DNA from: Chloroflexi bacterium CFX4
Lineage (GTDB): Bacteria > Chloroflexota > Anaerolineae > Aggregatilineales > UBA2796
DNA: 64,000 nucleotides
NCBI GenBank assembly: GCA_021404685.1
Contig: QWHC01000016.1
Location: 1 to 64,000, forward strand
Direction: 5' to 3'
Below are positions 24,606 to 34,334 of the stretch, piece by piece (positions within the stretch are counted from its first letter, which is position 1; each line of letters begins with the position of its first letter). The notes beneath the pieces were generated by a model that saw only the letters and a list, made by a program, of their open reading frames with translations, was not told the DNA's origin and did not search any database. The translations under genes and the position numbers were made by a program.

Positions 24606-26005
24606 GCGCCACGCTCGCTCAGGAAAGCCTCGGCTTGCCTGATTTGTAAACGCACTGCCTCAGGTGCAGTGCCGCCGAACGAGCGCCGCTTGGCAATTGC
24701 CGTAGCAAAGTCAAACACGCTGTACAGATCGGCGGCATAGATCGGGCTGATTGCTTGATAGGTTTCTAAGGGCAGCGCCGAAAGCGCCACGCCCTGCGTT
24801 TGGGCAGCCCGCACCGCCGCACCAACCAGCGCGTGCGCCTCTCGGAATGGCACGCCGCGCTGCACAAGATAATCCGCCAGATCGGTTGCCAGCATGGATT
24901 CATCTAAGGCGGCGCGCATTCGGTCAGGCTTCAGCCGCAGCGTTGCCACTGTGCCGATCAGGGCAGGCAGCAGCGTCTCAAGCGTATCAGCCGTGTCAAA
25001 CAGCGGCTCTTTGTCCTCTTGCAGGTCTTTGTTATAGCCTGTGGGCAAGCCTTTCAGCGTATTAAAGAAGCCTGTCAGGTGTCCAACGAGGCGTCCCGTC
25101 TTGCCGCGCACCAGCTCCAACACATCAGGGTTTTGCTTTTGCGGCATCAGGCTGCTGCCAGTGGTGTAGCGCTCATCAAGGTGCAGGTAGCCAAACTGCG
25201 GCGTGCTGAAGACGATGACATCTTCGGCAAAACGGCTCAGGTGCGTCATCAACAGCGCGGCGGCGTACAAAAAGCCGACCACAAAATCACGATCCGAGAC
25301 GGCGTCAAGGCTATTGGCAGAAATATCCACAAAGCCCATCGCATCAGCAAGGGCAAGCCGATCAATGTCATAGGGCGTGCCAGCCAGCGCACCGGAGCCA
25401 AGCGGGCTGATCAAGGTTGCCTCACGGGTCAGTTCAAGGCGGCGCACATCGCGGCTCAGCATCCAAAAGTAGCTGAGCAGCCAATGCGCGGCACTGATCG
25501 GCTGCGCCGTGCGAAGGTGCGTGTAGCCGGGCATCAGCGTCTCGGTGTGCTGCTTCGCCAGTTCCAACAGCGCACGCTGCAAAGCGGTCAGCAGGGTCAG
25601 CACGCGGCTGATCATAGCGGCTTGCCAATGGCGCGTATCGGTTGCGATTTGATCGTTGCGGCTGCGCCCGGTGTGCAACTTGCCACCCACCGCACCGATC
25701 AGCTCGATCAGGCGGCGCTCTACGGCGGTGTGGATATCTTCATCGCCAAGCGCAGGCACAAAGGTGCCGTTCTCAAATTCGGCGCGCACTTGCAACAAAC
25801 CGTTAATGATGCTGTCTGTCTCGTCATCAGTCAGCACGTTGGCAGTGTGCAGCGCTTGCGCGTAGGCGATGCTGCACGCGATGTCGCTGGCATACAGGCG
25901 TTGGTCAAAGGGCAGCGAATCGTTCAGCCGCCGCACCGACTCGGCGGCAGCCGCTTCATAACGCCCTGCCCATAAGGTGCGGGCAGATTGCTCTGGCTGA
26001 GGCAT
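24602..26005 (-). CDS. argH: Argininosuccinate lyase
   Basis: The protein has 467 residues, the usual family length. It has the fumarase/aspartase superfamily signature GSSLMPQKQNPDVLELVRGK and further conserved blocks: TGRSRNDQIATDTRHW and MPGYTHLRTAQPISAAHWLLSYFWMLSRD (with the active-site histidine). It cleaves argininosuccinate to arginine and fumarate, the last step of arginine synthesis. It begins the minus-strand run that continues through carA. The gap to the divergent transglutaminase gene is 133 bases. Confidence 0.97.
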   Translation of the reverse strand: MPQPEQSARTLWAGRYEAAAAESVRRLNDSLPFDQRLYASDIACSIAYAQALHTANVLTDDETDSIINGLLQVRAEFENGTFVPALGDEDIHTAVERRLIELIGAVGGKLHTGRSRNDQIATDTRHWQAAMISRVLTLLTALQRALLELAKQHTETLMPGYTHLRTAQPISAAHWLLSYFWMLSRDVRRLELTREATLISPLGSGALAGTPYDIDRLALADAMGFVDISANSLDAVSDRDFVVGFLYAAALLMTHLSRFAEDVIVFSTPQFGYLHLDERYTTGSSLMPQKQNPDVLELVRGKTGRLVGHLTGFFNTLKGLPTGYNKDLQEDKEPLFDTADTLETLLPALIGTVATLRLKPDRMRAALDESMLATDLADYLVQRGVPFREAHALVGAAVRAAQTQGVALSALPLETYQAISPIYAADLYSVFDFATAIAKRRSFGGTAPEAVRLQIRQAEAFLSERGA

Positions 26006-26050
26006 AGCTGGTTGATCTCACTTGGCATACAGGCTTCAAATCAAGCGACC

Positions 26051-26056
26051 ATTGTA
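26051..26056 (-). promoter_or_regulatory. Possible -10 element for argH operon
   Basis: On the minus strand the sequence reads TACAAT about 45 bases ahead of argH. I see no good -35 element at the right distance, so the call is weak. Confidence 0.3.
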
Positions 26057-26088
26057 ACGCACTCGGTTAAAAATATGGTGAGTTGTGC

Positions 26089-26117
26089 TTGCCGCCTTGC
26101 CCAAATGCCGCTACACT
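26089..26117 (+). promoter_or_regulatory. Putative promoter of the transglutaminase gene
   Basis: TTGCCG and TACACT are separated by 17 bases, with transcription expected about 15 bases ahead of the GTG start at 26139. Confidence 0.55.
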
Positions 26118-26138
26118 GAGTAAATCTACACCTGTATT

Positions 26139-28616
26139 GTGAGAAAAGACACCTTGCGCTCTACCACCCGCACGCCGCGCCACTTCGACCTAACCCTGCT
26201 GCGGCGTCGTTTGCGAAACAGCCTGCGGCTTCTGTTTGCCCGCGGCGATTTTTCAACCCTAATTATCGCCTGCGTTATGATGGTGTTGCCCGTCTTGGCA
26301 ATGAGCCAAACGCTCAACTTTGCCGCTGAATTTGCCGTTCAAAGCGGTGCGTGGGCAGTCAGCCTAAGCCAAGTGGTGCCTGTGGCAGCGCTCTCGGTCA
26401 TCTTCGGCTTTCTACTCTCGCGCAGCCAATATTCAGAGCTAACTGCACTCATCCTCAGCGGCATTTACAGTCTCGGCGCGGTGTTGGTCGTGCAGTTCTT
26501 CTCTGCCACGGGCGATGTGATCGAACGCATTTATGCGGTGGTGGCGCGCTTTGTTGGTACGCTGCAAGGCGGCTTTTCGGCAAGCATTGGCTTTGATCCG
26601 TTTCTGCTGGTCGTGCTGCTCTCGGTGCTGATCTGGTTCTTAGGGCATAACACAGCTTGGCACATCTTCCGCCTAGACCGTGTGTGGCGCGCCATTTTGC
26701 CGCCGGGCGTTGTGCTGGTGCTGAACAGCGTCTATAACACTGATCCCATCACCAACTACGATGGCTATGTGATTCTCTATGCTTTCCTCTCGCTGCTGCT
26801 CCTGATCCGTTCGCATATTGAGGCGCGTGAGTACGATTGGTATGTGAATCGGCTTGCTTTCCGCAGCACTGTGCGAAAGTGGTTCTTTCGGTTGGGCAGC
26901 TTTGTGGCAGTTATCGCGTTGCTGCTGGCATGGGCGCTGCCAACTGGCAACGCGCAAGAGAATGCGCGGCGCTTTCAAGACTTCCTGAATGAGGATTCGC
27001 TCTCGCGCCTGATGGAGCTGATGAATCGGCTCTTTGGCTCGCTGGAAGGGCAAGGTCCCGTCACGGCGAACTATTTCGGCGGTGATGAGCTTCAGCTTGG
27101 CGGGCCAATCAACTTGGGCAACCAAATCGTGATGGCGGTGGATGCACCTGCCGGTCCGCGCTATTACTGGAAGTCCAGCACCTTCGACACCTATCAGAAC
27201 GGCAGATGGACGACGACGGCACGCTCTGAGCAGCAAACCAGTGCCGGCGGCATCACGCTGAGCTATTCGCCCGTGCAGGCTGGCACGCGCCGCGAGGTGA
27301 CACAGCGCTTCGTGATGACGATGGGCGCCTCGCGTTTGGTCTATGCCGCGCCGCAACTGAAAACGATACGGCTGCCCGTCCGCATTCAGCTTGATTTTAT
27401 TGATCCCGGCAGCGGCATCTCAGACCCTTCCACCTTCTGGGCGGGCGAACCCTTGGTGCGCGGCGCGCAGTATTCAGTCATCTCATCCATGAGCATTGCC
27501 GGTGCCGACACACTGCGGCGCACGAGTACACAGTATCCGGCGTGGGTGGCGGCGAAATACCTGCAAGTGCCGCCAGAAATCACGGCGCGCACCCGCGATC
27601 TTGCCCAACAGATTGTGCGTGCTGCCAACGCCCAAACGCCCTATGATAAGGCAAAGGCAATCGAGACGTGGCTGCGCCAAAACATCACCTACCAAGAGAG
27701 CATCGGCAATCCACCAGTCGGGCGCGATCCGGTGGATTGGATGCTCTTTGAGCGGCGAGAGGCATACTGCACCTACTATGCCTCTGCCATGATCATGATG
27801 CTACGCTCGCAAGGTGTGGCGGCGCGCATGGCAGCAGGCTTCTCGCAAGGCTTGTATGATGCCGAAAATCAGTACTATGTGGTGCGCGAGCGCGACGCGC
27901 ACACATGGGTCGAAGTGTACTTTCCCGGCGCCGGTTGGGTCGAATTTGAGCCAACCTCTGCCCAAAGTGTGATCAACCGTCCCGATACCGAGCAAATTCA
28001 GCCTTCACCAACGCCTGAGCCGACCGCTACGCCCACGCCTTCACCGACGCCCAGCCCAACGCCAACCGATCCGAGCGGCAACCTGACAGAGCCGTTGCAA
28101 GCACCGCCGCCTTTAGTAAGCGTGACGCCTTCGCCAACGCCTAGCCCAACGCCTTCACCGATGCCCACACCGCCGCCGCCCTCGCTGCTGGATTTGCCGC
28201 CGCCAGTCACCGATTTCCTGAGTGGGCTGCTTGGCGTGGCGCTGATCCTTGCGGTGCTATCCTTTGGTGGTGTGGCGTTCATTTGGTGGGTAGAGTACCG
28301 CGGCTTGGATCGGCTTAGCCCAATCGGGCGTGCCTACGCACGGCTGGAAAAATCGGCGCGCTGGTTGGGCGTACCAGCCCGAACAGGCGATACTGCCCTA
28401 GAGCGCGGCAAACGGGCAGCACGCACCTTGCGTGAGGAAGGGCAGCCGATCATGACCATCACCGACGCCTACATCACAGAGCGCTATGCGCCACAGCCGC
28501 CAAACCCTGCTGAAGAAAAACAGGCAGAGTCGGCATGGCGGCGTGTGCGGCGTGTGGTCTTAGAGCGGTGGTTGCGCGGCGGCGTTAAAACGGACGATAG
28601 TGCCAACAACACATAG
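26139..28616 (+). CDS. TgpA-like membrane transglutaminase
   Basis: The protein has 825 residues and a GTG start without an obvious ribosome site. The N-terminal 270 or so residues hold several membrane helices. The central transglutaminase core has the Cys in REAYCTYYASAMIMML and the His in RERDAHTWVEVYFPG; the third triad position lies in GWVEFEPTS, with Glu instead of Asp as in many such proteins. A Thr/Pro-rich linker (about 28008-28172) leads to one more membrane helix (about 690-710) and a cytoplasmic C-terminus that resembles DUF4129. This layout matches TgpA-type proteins. Family members usually lie next to MoxR ATPase and DUF58 genes, which are absent here. The substrate is unknown. 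Confidence 0.88.
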   Translation: MRKDTLRSTTRTPRHFDLTLLRRRLRNSLRLLFARGDFSTLIIACVMMVLPVLAMSQTLNFAAEFAVQSGAWAVSLSQVVPVAALSVIFGFLLSRSQYSELTALILSGIYSLGAVLVVQFFSATGDVIERIYAVVARFVGTLQGGFSASIGFDPFLLVVLLSVLIWFLGHNTAWHIFRLDRVWRAILPPGVVLVLNSVYNTDPITNYDGYVILYAFLSLLLLIRSHIEAREYDWYVNRLAFRSTVRKWFFRLGSFVAVIALLLAWALPTGNAQENARRFQDFLNEDSLSRLMELMNRLFGSLEGQGPVTANYFGGDELQLGGPINLGNQIVMAVDAPAGPRYYWKSSTFDTYQNGRWTTTARSEQQTSAGGITLSYSPVQAGTRREVTQRFVMTMGASRLVYAAPQLKTIRLPVRIQLDFIDPGSGISDPSTFWAGEPLVRGAQYSVISSMSIAGADTLRRTSTQYPAWVAAKYLQVPPEITARTRDLAQQIVRAANAQTPYDKAKAIETWLRQNITYQESIGNPPVGRDPVDWMLFERREAYCTYYASAMIMMLRSQGVAARMAAGFSQGLYDAENQYYVVRERDAHTWVEVYFPGAGWVEFEPTSAQSVINRPDTEQIQPSPTPEPTATPTPSPTPSPTPTDPSGNLTEPLQAPPPLVSVTPSPTPSPTPSPMPTPPPPSLLDLPPPVTDFLSGLLGVALILAVLSFGGVAFIWWVEYRGLDRLSPIGRAYARLEKSARWLGVPARTGDTALERGKRAARTLREEGQPIMTITDAYITERYAPQPPNPAEEKQAESAWRRVRRVVLERWLRGGVKTDDSANNT

Positions 28617-28640
28617 GGGCAGCAGTGCAGCTAACCGCTG

Positions 28641-28679
28641 TCTCTATCCCTTTCTCGCAGGCAGAGGAAGGGATAGAGA
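28641..28679 (+). terminator. Hairpin after the transglutaminase gene
   Basis: TCTCTATCCCTT and AAGGGATAGAGA form a 12-base stem around a 15-base loop, 24 bases past the stop. There is no long U-tract. Confidence 0.5.
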
Positions 28680-28864
28680 GGGTGTGCCAAGTCCGGCACT
28701 GCGACGGGATTTAGGGTTGGGTAGAGGCTGCCCAAAGGGGTGATGCACACCGCCTTAGTAGCGCATACCCACAATTTTCAACTCTTTCCGTTTATCCCAA
28801 AGCGGCAAGCGCGCACAATTAATGTTACTATTAGGTGGTTACCTTGCGATGGAGGTCTCTATCA

Positions 28865-30007
28865 GTGTCCCTTACCCAGTTCGCCATTATCGAATCAACG
28901 CTGCGCGAGGGTGAACAATTCGCCGGCGCGAACTTTACACCGCTTCAGAAAATGGAAATTGCCGAAAAGCTGGACGAATTCGGCGTTGAGATGCTCGAAC
29001 TTTCCTCGCCAGTTGCCTCGCCTCAATCTGAGGCGGACGTGCGGATGATCGTTGGCATGAAGCTGAAGGCGCGCATTCTGACGCACATTCGCTGCAACCG
29101 CGATGATGCCCTGCGCGCTCTTGATACCGGTGTGGATGGCTTGGATATTGTAATCGGCACTTCGGCAGCACTTCGCAAACACAGCCATGGTAAAACGATT
29201 GATGAGATTATTGATCTGGCGCGGGAAGTGCTAACCTTTGTGCGCCGCCAAGCGCCCAACGTCATTTTGCGCTTTAGCACAGAGGATTCCTTCCGCAGCA
29301 GCGAGGCGGATTTGCTGCGTGTTTACCTTGCCGTTGCCGAACTTGGCGTGCTAAATCGGCTCGGCGTGGCGGATACCGTTGGCATTGCCACGCCGCAGCA
29401 AGTTTACAATTTGGTCAGTTTGCTGCGCCGCTTAACGCATCTGGATGTCGAATTTCATGGGCATAACGATAGCGGCTGCGCCATTGCCAACGCTTACGCC
29501 GCACTAGAGGCAGGCGCCACACATGTGGATACAACCGTACTCGGCATTGGTGAGCGCAACGGCATCACGCCGCTAGGCGGCTTAATGGCGCGCCTCTACT
29601 TTGATAACCGCGACTTGCTGCTGCAAAAATACCGCCTGCACCTGCTTTATGAAATTGACCACATGGTTGCCGAGATGGTCGGTGTGCAAGTGCCGTTCAA
29701 CAATTACATCACAGGCTCAACCTTCTTCACGCACAAAGCAGGCATCCACACGAAGGCTGTGCTTGCCGCACCTGAAACCTATGAGAGCATTAACCCGAAC
29801 GACTTTGGCTTAACGCGCCACGTTCAGATCGCGCACCGCCTAACCGGCTGGAACGCCGTCCGCAGCCGCGCTATCGAGCTAGGCTTGTCGCTGAGCGATG
29901 ATCAGGTGAAGGCAGCCACACAGCGCATTAAGGCACTTGCCGATGAGCGCATTGTGACGCCGGAAGAAGTGGACGAAATGCTGCGCGCTCAGGCTGTTTT
30001 GGGCTAG
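28865..30007 (+). CDS. Homocitrate synthase (LYS20/NifV-type)
   Basis: I chose GTG 28865, which has GGAGG 9 bases upstream; this gives 380 residues starting just ahead of the conserved [18 protein letters not shown]. Family blocks follow: [101 protein letters not shown] and [18 protein letters not shown] holds metal ligands. The THIRC and ASPQS variants point to homocitrate synthase more than isopropylmalate synthase. It condenses acetyl-CoA and 2-oxoglutarate, the first step of aminoadipate-type lysine synthesis or nitrogenase cofactor homocitrate. A homoaconitase large-subunit gene follows by 14 bases, supporting the lysine route. Confidence 0.88.
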   Translation: MSLTQFAIIESTLREGEQFAGANFTPLQKMEIAEKLDEFGVEMLELSSPVASPQSEADVRMIVGMKLKARILTHIRCNRDDALRALDTGVDGLDIVIGTSAALRKHSHGKTIDEIIDLAREVLTFVRRQAPNVILRFSTEDSFRSSEADLLRVYLAVAELGVLNRLGVADTVGIATPQQVYNLVSLLRRLTHLDVEFHGHNDSGCAIANAYAALEAGATHVDTTVLGIGERNGITPLGGLMARLYFDNRDLLLQKYRLHLLYEIDHMVAEMVGVQVPFNNYITGSTFFTHKAGIHTKAVLAAPETYESINPNDFGLTRHVQIAHRLTGWNAVRSRAIELGLSLSDDQVKAATQRIKALADERIVTPEEVDEMLRAQAVLG

Positions 30008-30021
30008 AGAGGATCACAGGC

Positions 30022-31275
30022 ATGGGCTACACCTTCGCTGAAAAAGTGCTGGCGCGTTCTGCCGCGCTGGACTCGGTGCGCGCCGGGCAAATTGTGGACG
30101 CACGCCCAGACATCGTGCTGAGCCACGATAACACCGCCGCCATCTACCAAACCTTCAAAAAACTTGGCATCAGCCGTGTCAAGCACCCTGAACGGCTCGC
30201 CATCACGCTTGATCACGCGGTACCAGCGCCAACCACGCAGCACGCCCAAAATCATGCTGAGGTGCGCCAGTTCGTCCGTGAGCAAGGCGTGCAGCACTTT
30301 TTTGAGGCAGGGCGCGGCATTTGCCACCAAGTGCTGAGCGAAGAGGCAGTGGTGCTGCCCGGCGACTTGATCTTGGGTGCGGATAGCCACACCACGCATT
30401 TTGGCTGGTTAGGGGCGTTTGGGGCAGGCGTTGGGCGCAGCGAAGTTGCTGCGCTGTGGGCAACGGGCGAGCTGTGGCTGCGCGTGCCAGAGAGCATGAA
30501 GGTGATCGTCACGGGCGAATGGCAAGTAGGCGTCACGGCTAAGGACTTCTGCCTGAAGCTGATCGGCGATCTGGGCGTGGAAGGCGGCATTTATATGTCT
30601 GTGGAGTTTTACGGCGAGGCGATCAGCGCCCTGAGCCTTGATAGCCGTGCCGTGATCCCGAACATGATGGCAGAATTTGGCGCGAAAACTGCCTATCTGC
30701 CGCCCGATCAGGCGATTTTCGATTATCTGGCGCCGCGTGTGCGCCGTCCCTACACGCCTGTCTATCCCGACGCGGATGCCGAATATGCTGCTGTGCATCA
30801 CTACGATGTGACGCACCTTGAGCCGATGATCGCCTGCCCAGATAGCCCGGATAACGTGCAGCCGCTTTCGGCAGTGGCAGGCACACCCGTTCAACAGGCA
30901 TTCCTTGGCACCTGCACCAACGGTCGCCTTGAAGACCTTGCTGCGGCAGCCGCCATCCTCAAAGGGCGCAAGGTGGCATCTGGCACGCGCCTGCTCGTGA
31001 TTCCTGCCTCTAGCGAGGTGCTAAACGCCGCGCTGCAACACGGCTACATCCAAACCTTTGTGGAAGCCGGCGCCATGATTGGTGTGCCGGGCTGTGGACC
31101 GTGCATGGGTAACCATATGGGCATTCCCGCGCCGAACGAGGCAACCATCAGCAGCGCCAACCGCAACTTTCGCGGACGGATGGGAACTGCCAGCGCGCCA
31201 ATCTATCTTGCCAATCCAGCAGTGGTGGCAGCCAGCGCTGTCAGAGGTGCGATCAGCGATCCAAAGGCGCTCTAG
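30022..31275 (+). CDS. Homoaconitase/isopropylmalate dehydratase large subunit
   Basis: The protein has 417 residues. It is an aconitase-family large subunit: [57 protein letters not shown], and the iron-sulfur cysteines in [13 protein letters not shown] and [14 protein letters not shown]. Position next to homocitrate synthase suggests homoaconitase (LysT/AksD/LeuC-like), isomerising homocitrate to homoisocitrate. The small subunit, which normally follows directly, is not here; the next gene encodes a helical-repeat protein. Either it is elsewhere or a shared LeuD is used. Confidence 0.9.
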   Translation: MGYTFAEKVLARSAALDSVRAGQIVDARPDIVLSHDNTAAIYQTFKKLGISRVKHPERLAITLDHAVPAPTTQHAQNHAEVRQFVREQGVQHFFEAGRGICHQVLSEEAVVLPGDLILGADSHTTHFGWLGAFGAGVGRSEVAALWATGELWLRVPESMKVIVTGEWQVGVTAKDFCLKLIGDLGVEGGIYMSVEFYGEAISALSLDSRAVIPNMMAEFGAKTAYLPPDQAIFDYLAPRVRRPYTPVYPDADAEYAAVHHYDVTHLEPMIACPDSPDNVQPLSAVAGTPVQQAFLGTCTNGRLEDLAAAAAILKGRKVASGTRLLVIPASSEVLNAALQHGYIQTFVEAGAMIGVPGCGPCMGNHMGIPAPNEATISSANRNFRGRMGTASAPIYLANPAVVAASAVRGAISDPKAL

Positions 31276-31277
31276 CT

Positions 31278-32216
31278 GTGCCTAAAAACGCCAAGTCTGC
31301 CCTTGCCGATCTCGATAAGCTAACGGCACTGCGTGACCAGCCAGAGGCGTTGCAAGCGCACGCGCTCAAGCTGATTCGTGCGCGGCAGAACACCATGGCG
31401 GTTGCGTCGGCGTTGCGCGCCCTAATTGAGGCGTCCCTTATCACGCCTGAGCTGCGCCCACTGCTCTTAGAAACCTACGCTTACTATGCAGCGGATGGTG
31501 TGAAACGCGATCCAACCGATGCGGCGCGCTGCGCCGTGCTGGAGGCGCTGCATGAGATCATTCGCCAAGAGGACATTCCGCTTTTAGAGCGCGCCCTGAC
31601 AACCTATGAGCGTATTCCGCCCTTCTTTGCCGAAGAAGCAGGCTTGTTGCGTGCTGCGGCGTTAGTGGTGCTAACACGCCTCGATCCATTGCTGGCAACT
31701 TACCACGCGGCGCGCCTACTCAGTGAGCCGATTGAAGTGCTGGCAGGCGAACCACACCTGACCGCGATCCGCGTGCTGGCAGGGCAAAATCAGCGCGTGC
31801 CGATTTATGCTTATGTGATGCAGCCAACCCTGAACAAGCCTGAACCACTTGGCGAGGCACTCCGCCAGCTCATTGAACTGCCAACAGCACTCATGGATGG
31901 TGTGCTTAGGCGCCATGGCGAATCAGCCAGCGATATTGTGCTGGCAGGCATGTTCGATCTGTTGATTGGACATGAAGCATGGGAGCGCTATCTGCCCGTG
32001 CTGACGGACTATTTGCAGAAGCCGATTAGTTTGCCCGCTTACCGCTACCTGATCACAGCGCTGATCGCAAGCCGCCGAATCGAATACCTTACGGCACTCA
32101 TTGCGGCGGCACACACTGAACGCGATGCCTTACGGAAAGCTGCCCTTGCCGAAACGCTGGCGCTTCTAGAAAGCGATCCGCAGGTGAAAAGCGTGTTGGT
32201 TGCCCTGCGGCGTTGA
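31278..32216 (+). CDS. Hypothetical helical-repeat protein
   Basis: The GTG start lies 2 bases after the aconitase-family stop. The 312 residues look wholly helical, with repeated Leu/Ala-rich helices (for example TALRDQPEALQAHALKLIRA and PAYRYLITALIASRRIEYLTALIAAAH) that suggest HEAT- or TPR-like packing. There is no signal peptide. It is translated right after a lysine-type gene, so a link to it is possible but untested. Confidence 0.75.
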   Translation: MPKNAKSALADLDKLTALRDQPEALQAHALKLIRARQNTMAVASALRALIEASLITPELRPLLLETYAYYAADGVKRDPTDAARCAVLEALHEIIRQEDIPLLERALTTYERIPPFFAEEAGLLRAAALVVLTRLDPLLATYHAARLLSEPIEVLAGEPHLTAIRVLAGQNQRVPIYAYVMQPTLNKPEPLGEALRQLIELPTALMDGVLRRHGESASDIVLAGMFDLLIGHEAWERYLPVLTDYLQKPISLPAYRYLITALIASRRIEYLTALIAAAHTERDALRKAALAETLALLESDPQVKSVLVALRR

Positions 32217-32217
32217 C

Positions 32218-33612
32218 TTAGCCGTTGGCAGGCAGTTCGGCGCGTGCTGCGATCAGCTTGGCGTCAATCTCGCTCACCAACGCCTGATGTTCAAGCCACC
32301 AGGCAGGGTCGCGCTGTGCGTCGAGTTCTTCAACGGTCTTGCCCTGCTGCTCTACCCAAGTGTAGTACTTCAGGTTGTGCCAGCGCGCTTGCGACTCGCG
32401 TGTGCCAAGCTGCACCCAGTCCGTGGCGGCAGCGTGGAATGTGCTTTCAAGGAAGCCGACCATCATCGCCTCATCGGGTGCGCCGTAGCACTCGCGCATA
32501 CTGTCCATCACGCTGTGATAGCGGCTGAGCGAATCAGTGGCGACGGTAGCGATCAGGCTGCCGCGCCCAAGCCCGAAATATTTCGCCGTCTTGATCGCGC
32601 CCAAAATGTTGCAAATGCCGCTGATGCCAAACACTGTGCTAAGCAGCGCCACCAAATCCTCAGAAACGCCATAGCGCTTGACCAAGACTGCCTGCCCTGC
32701 TGGATCGCTGAGCGCCAACAAGCCGCGTTTGCAGGTCATATCGTCAATGCACATCAGGGCGTCCATATTGTTCACATTGTGAATCCACGTGACATGCTTA
32801 TCGCCAATGCCTTGAATATCATGCACGCCATAGCCGTTGTTATAGAGCGTTGGACACTGAATCGGCTCTAGCCCGACGATCAGGTGACCAGGGAAAACCT
32901 GCTTTAAGCGGTCGCCCGCGGCGATGGTGCCAGCGCTGCCCATCGCAGAACAGAAGGCATCAATGCGTCCGCTGCCAATGCCCTGTGCCTGCAATTCCGC
33001 CGCCAGTTCAACCAGCGTGTTGCCGGTTACATGGTAGTGGAAGCGATAGTTGCCCATCACCTCGAACTGGTTCAGGATGCGGATGTTTGGGTCAGAGGCG
33101 CGCAGTTGGTGCGTCATGTCGTAAATCTCTTTCACATTGCTCTCAGAACCAACCGTGCGGATAATACGCGCACCGTAGCGTTCGATCATCTCGAAGCGTT
33201 CGCGGCTCATGCCTTCGGGCAGCACCACAATGCTTTGGCAGCCCATCCGCCCGCCAACCCATGCCCCACCAATGCCATAGTTGCCTGTGGAGGGCCACAC
33301 CAAGGTATGGGTGCTTGGATCAACCTCGCCGAACAGTTCTTTCTCCAGCAGCACCGAATACGCCGCACCAACCTTATGGCTGCCTGAGGGAAATTCACGC
33401 CCATACAGCACCACAATGTCCGCCTCGATGCCCGTCAGGCTTTTGGGCAGCACCACATGATAGACGCGGTTTTCAGGGTCGCGCCAGGTGATGTTGAAGA
33501 GGTTGATAGGGTCAAGCGGCGCGCTGTGGCGGGCAGTTTGTGCCTTTGCGCGGATTTCAGGGGCAATTTTATGCGGATGCAGCATTTCTTCAAAGGTCGG
33601 TCCGGTGATCAT
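32218..33612 (-). CDS. PLP-dependent fold-type II enzyme (cysteine synthase/TrpB-like)
   Basis: The protein has 464 residues. The PLP-lysine is in FPSGSHKVGAAYSVLLEKE, the phosphate-binding region in FCSAMGSAGTIAAGDRL, and the fold-type II layout is preserved (VWPSTGNYGIGGAWVGGRMG, IVVLPEGMSRERFEMIERYG). Members include cysteine synthases, threonine synthases and dehydratases. The sequence is longer than cysteine synthase and has its own C-terminal tail of about 90 residues, so the substrate is open. It converges with the helical-repeat gene, leaving only 1 base between them. Confidence 0.88.
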   Translation of the reverse strand: MITGPTFEEMLHPHKIAPEIRAKAQTARHSAPLDPINLFNITWRDPENRVYHVVLPKSLTGIEADIVVLYGREFPSGSHKVGAAYSVLLEKELFGEVDPSTHTLVWPSTGNYGIGGAWVGGRMGCQSIVVLPEGMSRERFEMIERYGARIIRTVGSESNVKEIYDMTHQLRASDPNIRILNQFEVMGNYRFHYHVTGNTLVELAAELQAQGIGSGRIDAFCSAMGSAGTIAAGDRLKQVFPGHLIVGLEPIQCPTLYNNGYGVHDIQGIGDKHVTWIHNVNNMDALMCIDDMTCKRGLLALSDPAGQAVLVKRYGVSEDLVALLSTVFGISGICNILGAIKTAKYFGLGRGSLIATVATDSLSRYHSVMDSMRECYGAPDEAMMVGFLESTFHAAATDWVQLGTRESQARWHNLKYYTWVEQQGKTVEELDAQRDPAWWLEHQALVSEIDAKLIAARAELPANG

Positions 33613-33979
33613 GGTTAATACGTCCTTATGGCAGACAAGGTGTCTGCTTCAAGCGGCTGATTTTGGGAAACAAGTTATGTCAAGCATACCATTCGGCAAA
33701 TGGCTCGGCAAGCAGGCGGATAGAATGGGCGCGCCGCGGTGAGGGCGGTGTACGTATCGCCTACGCTCGCTTGACTCGTCGCGTCGCGCCGCGCTAGGCT
33801 TGGTGCATGGTGAAAGATGGTGTGGGCGCGGTGTATCAGACGGCGTTCTACGGGCTGGCGAGCAACGTGGCCGCCGCAATTGGGTATGAGAGTTTTTGAC
33901 GAATGTATTTTGGAGAGGATGGGATCACCTAATTGTTTAGGCACTCATGGCGCAATTGTAGCGGTGTGCTTTCATCCTC
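33613..33979. other. Intergenic region upstream of rpmB
   Basis: Short minus-strand reading frames exist but look like chance. A GC-rich stretch (about 33728-33800) has a weak inverted repeat (GGGCGCGCCGCGG versus CGCGTCGCGCCGCGC). No tRNA or known leader was seen. Confidence 0.5.
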
Positions 33980-34008
33980 TTGTAAAAGAGTATCTCTTGC
34001 TCTACAAT
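33980..34008 (+). promoter_or_regulatory. Putative promoter of rpmB
   Basis: TTGTAA and TACAAT are 17 bases apart, with transcription expected about 27 bases ahead of the L28 start. Confidence 0.6.
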
Positions 34009-34042
34009 AGCAGCACATTAGCACTAGGGAGCTTAATCGATC

Positions 34043-34246
34043 ATGCCAAAGCGTAAGATTAACCACGAGACGCGCCGCAAGTTTGCCAAGCGCACCCAAG
34101 TTGGCAACAACGTCAGCTTCTCGCAGATCAAGACCAAGCGCCTGTTCCGCACCAATTTGCAATGGGCAACCATTGAGATTGACGGCAAACCGGTGCGCGT
34201 CCGCCTGACTGCCCGCCAGATCAAGGCGCTCTGCAAGACCAAGTAA
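34043..34246 (+). CDS. rpmB: Ribosomal protein L28
   Basis: The protein has 67 residues, at the short end for L28. GNNVSFSQIKTKRLFRTNLQWATI and VRVRLTARQIKAL match the family core (GNNVSHAxxKTKR, PNLQ). The zinc-binding cysteines and GKxPxxG near the N-terminus of many L28 proteins are missing; the N-terminus is basic instead (PKRKINHETRRKFAKR). It is a large-subunit ribosomal protein. It stands alone here with its own promoter and a good hairpin terminator. Confidence 0.9.
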   Translation: MPKRKINHETRRKFAKRTQVGNNVSFSQIKTKRLFRTNLQWATIEIDGKPVRVRLTARQIKALCKTK

Positions 34247-34280
34247 GCCCGACGTGATCCACTTCACGTCCCACGCCTGA

Positions 34281-34310
34281 GAGGCGGAAAGCGTTAAGAT
34301 TTCCGCCTTT
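34281..34310 (+). terminator. Rho-independent-like terminator of rpmB
   Basis: AGGCGGAAA and TTTCCGCCT form a 9-base stem with a 9-base loop, followed by TTGCCCTTT. Confidence 0.7.
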
Positions 34311-34334
34311 GCCCTTTCTATAAGGCGTTCCACC

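Noticed and set aside
25019-25975. Long plus-strand reading frame opposite argH
   Set aside because: It lies entirely opposite the clear argininosuccinate lyase gene and its translation has no recognisable domain.
28008-28172. Short tandem repeat (Thr/Pro codons)
   Set aside because: It encodes the flexible linker of the transglutaminase protein and needs no separate repeat element.
33649-33944. Small minus-strand reading frames upstream of rpmB
   Set aside because: They overlap each other in different frames, have no ribosome sites and show no family resemblance.
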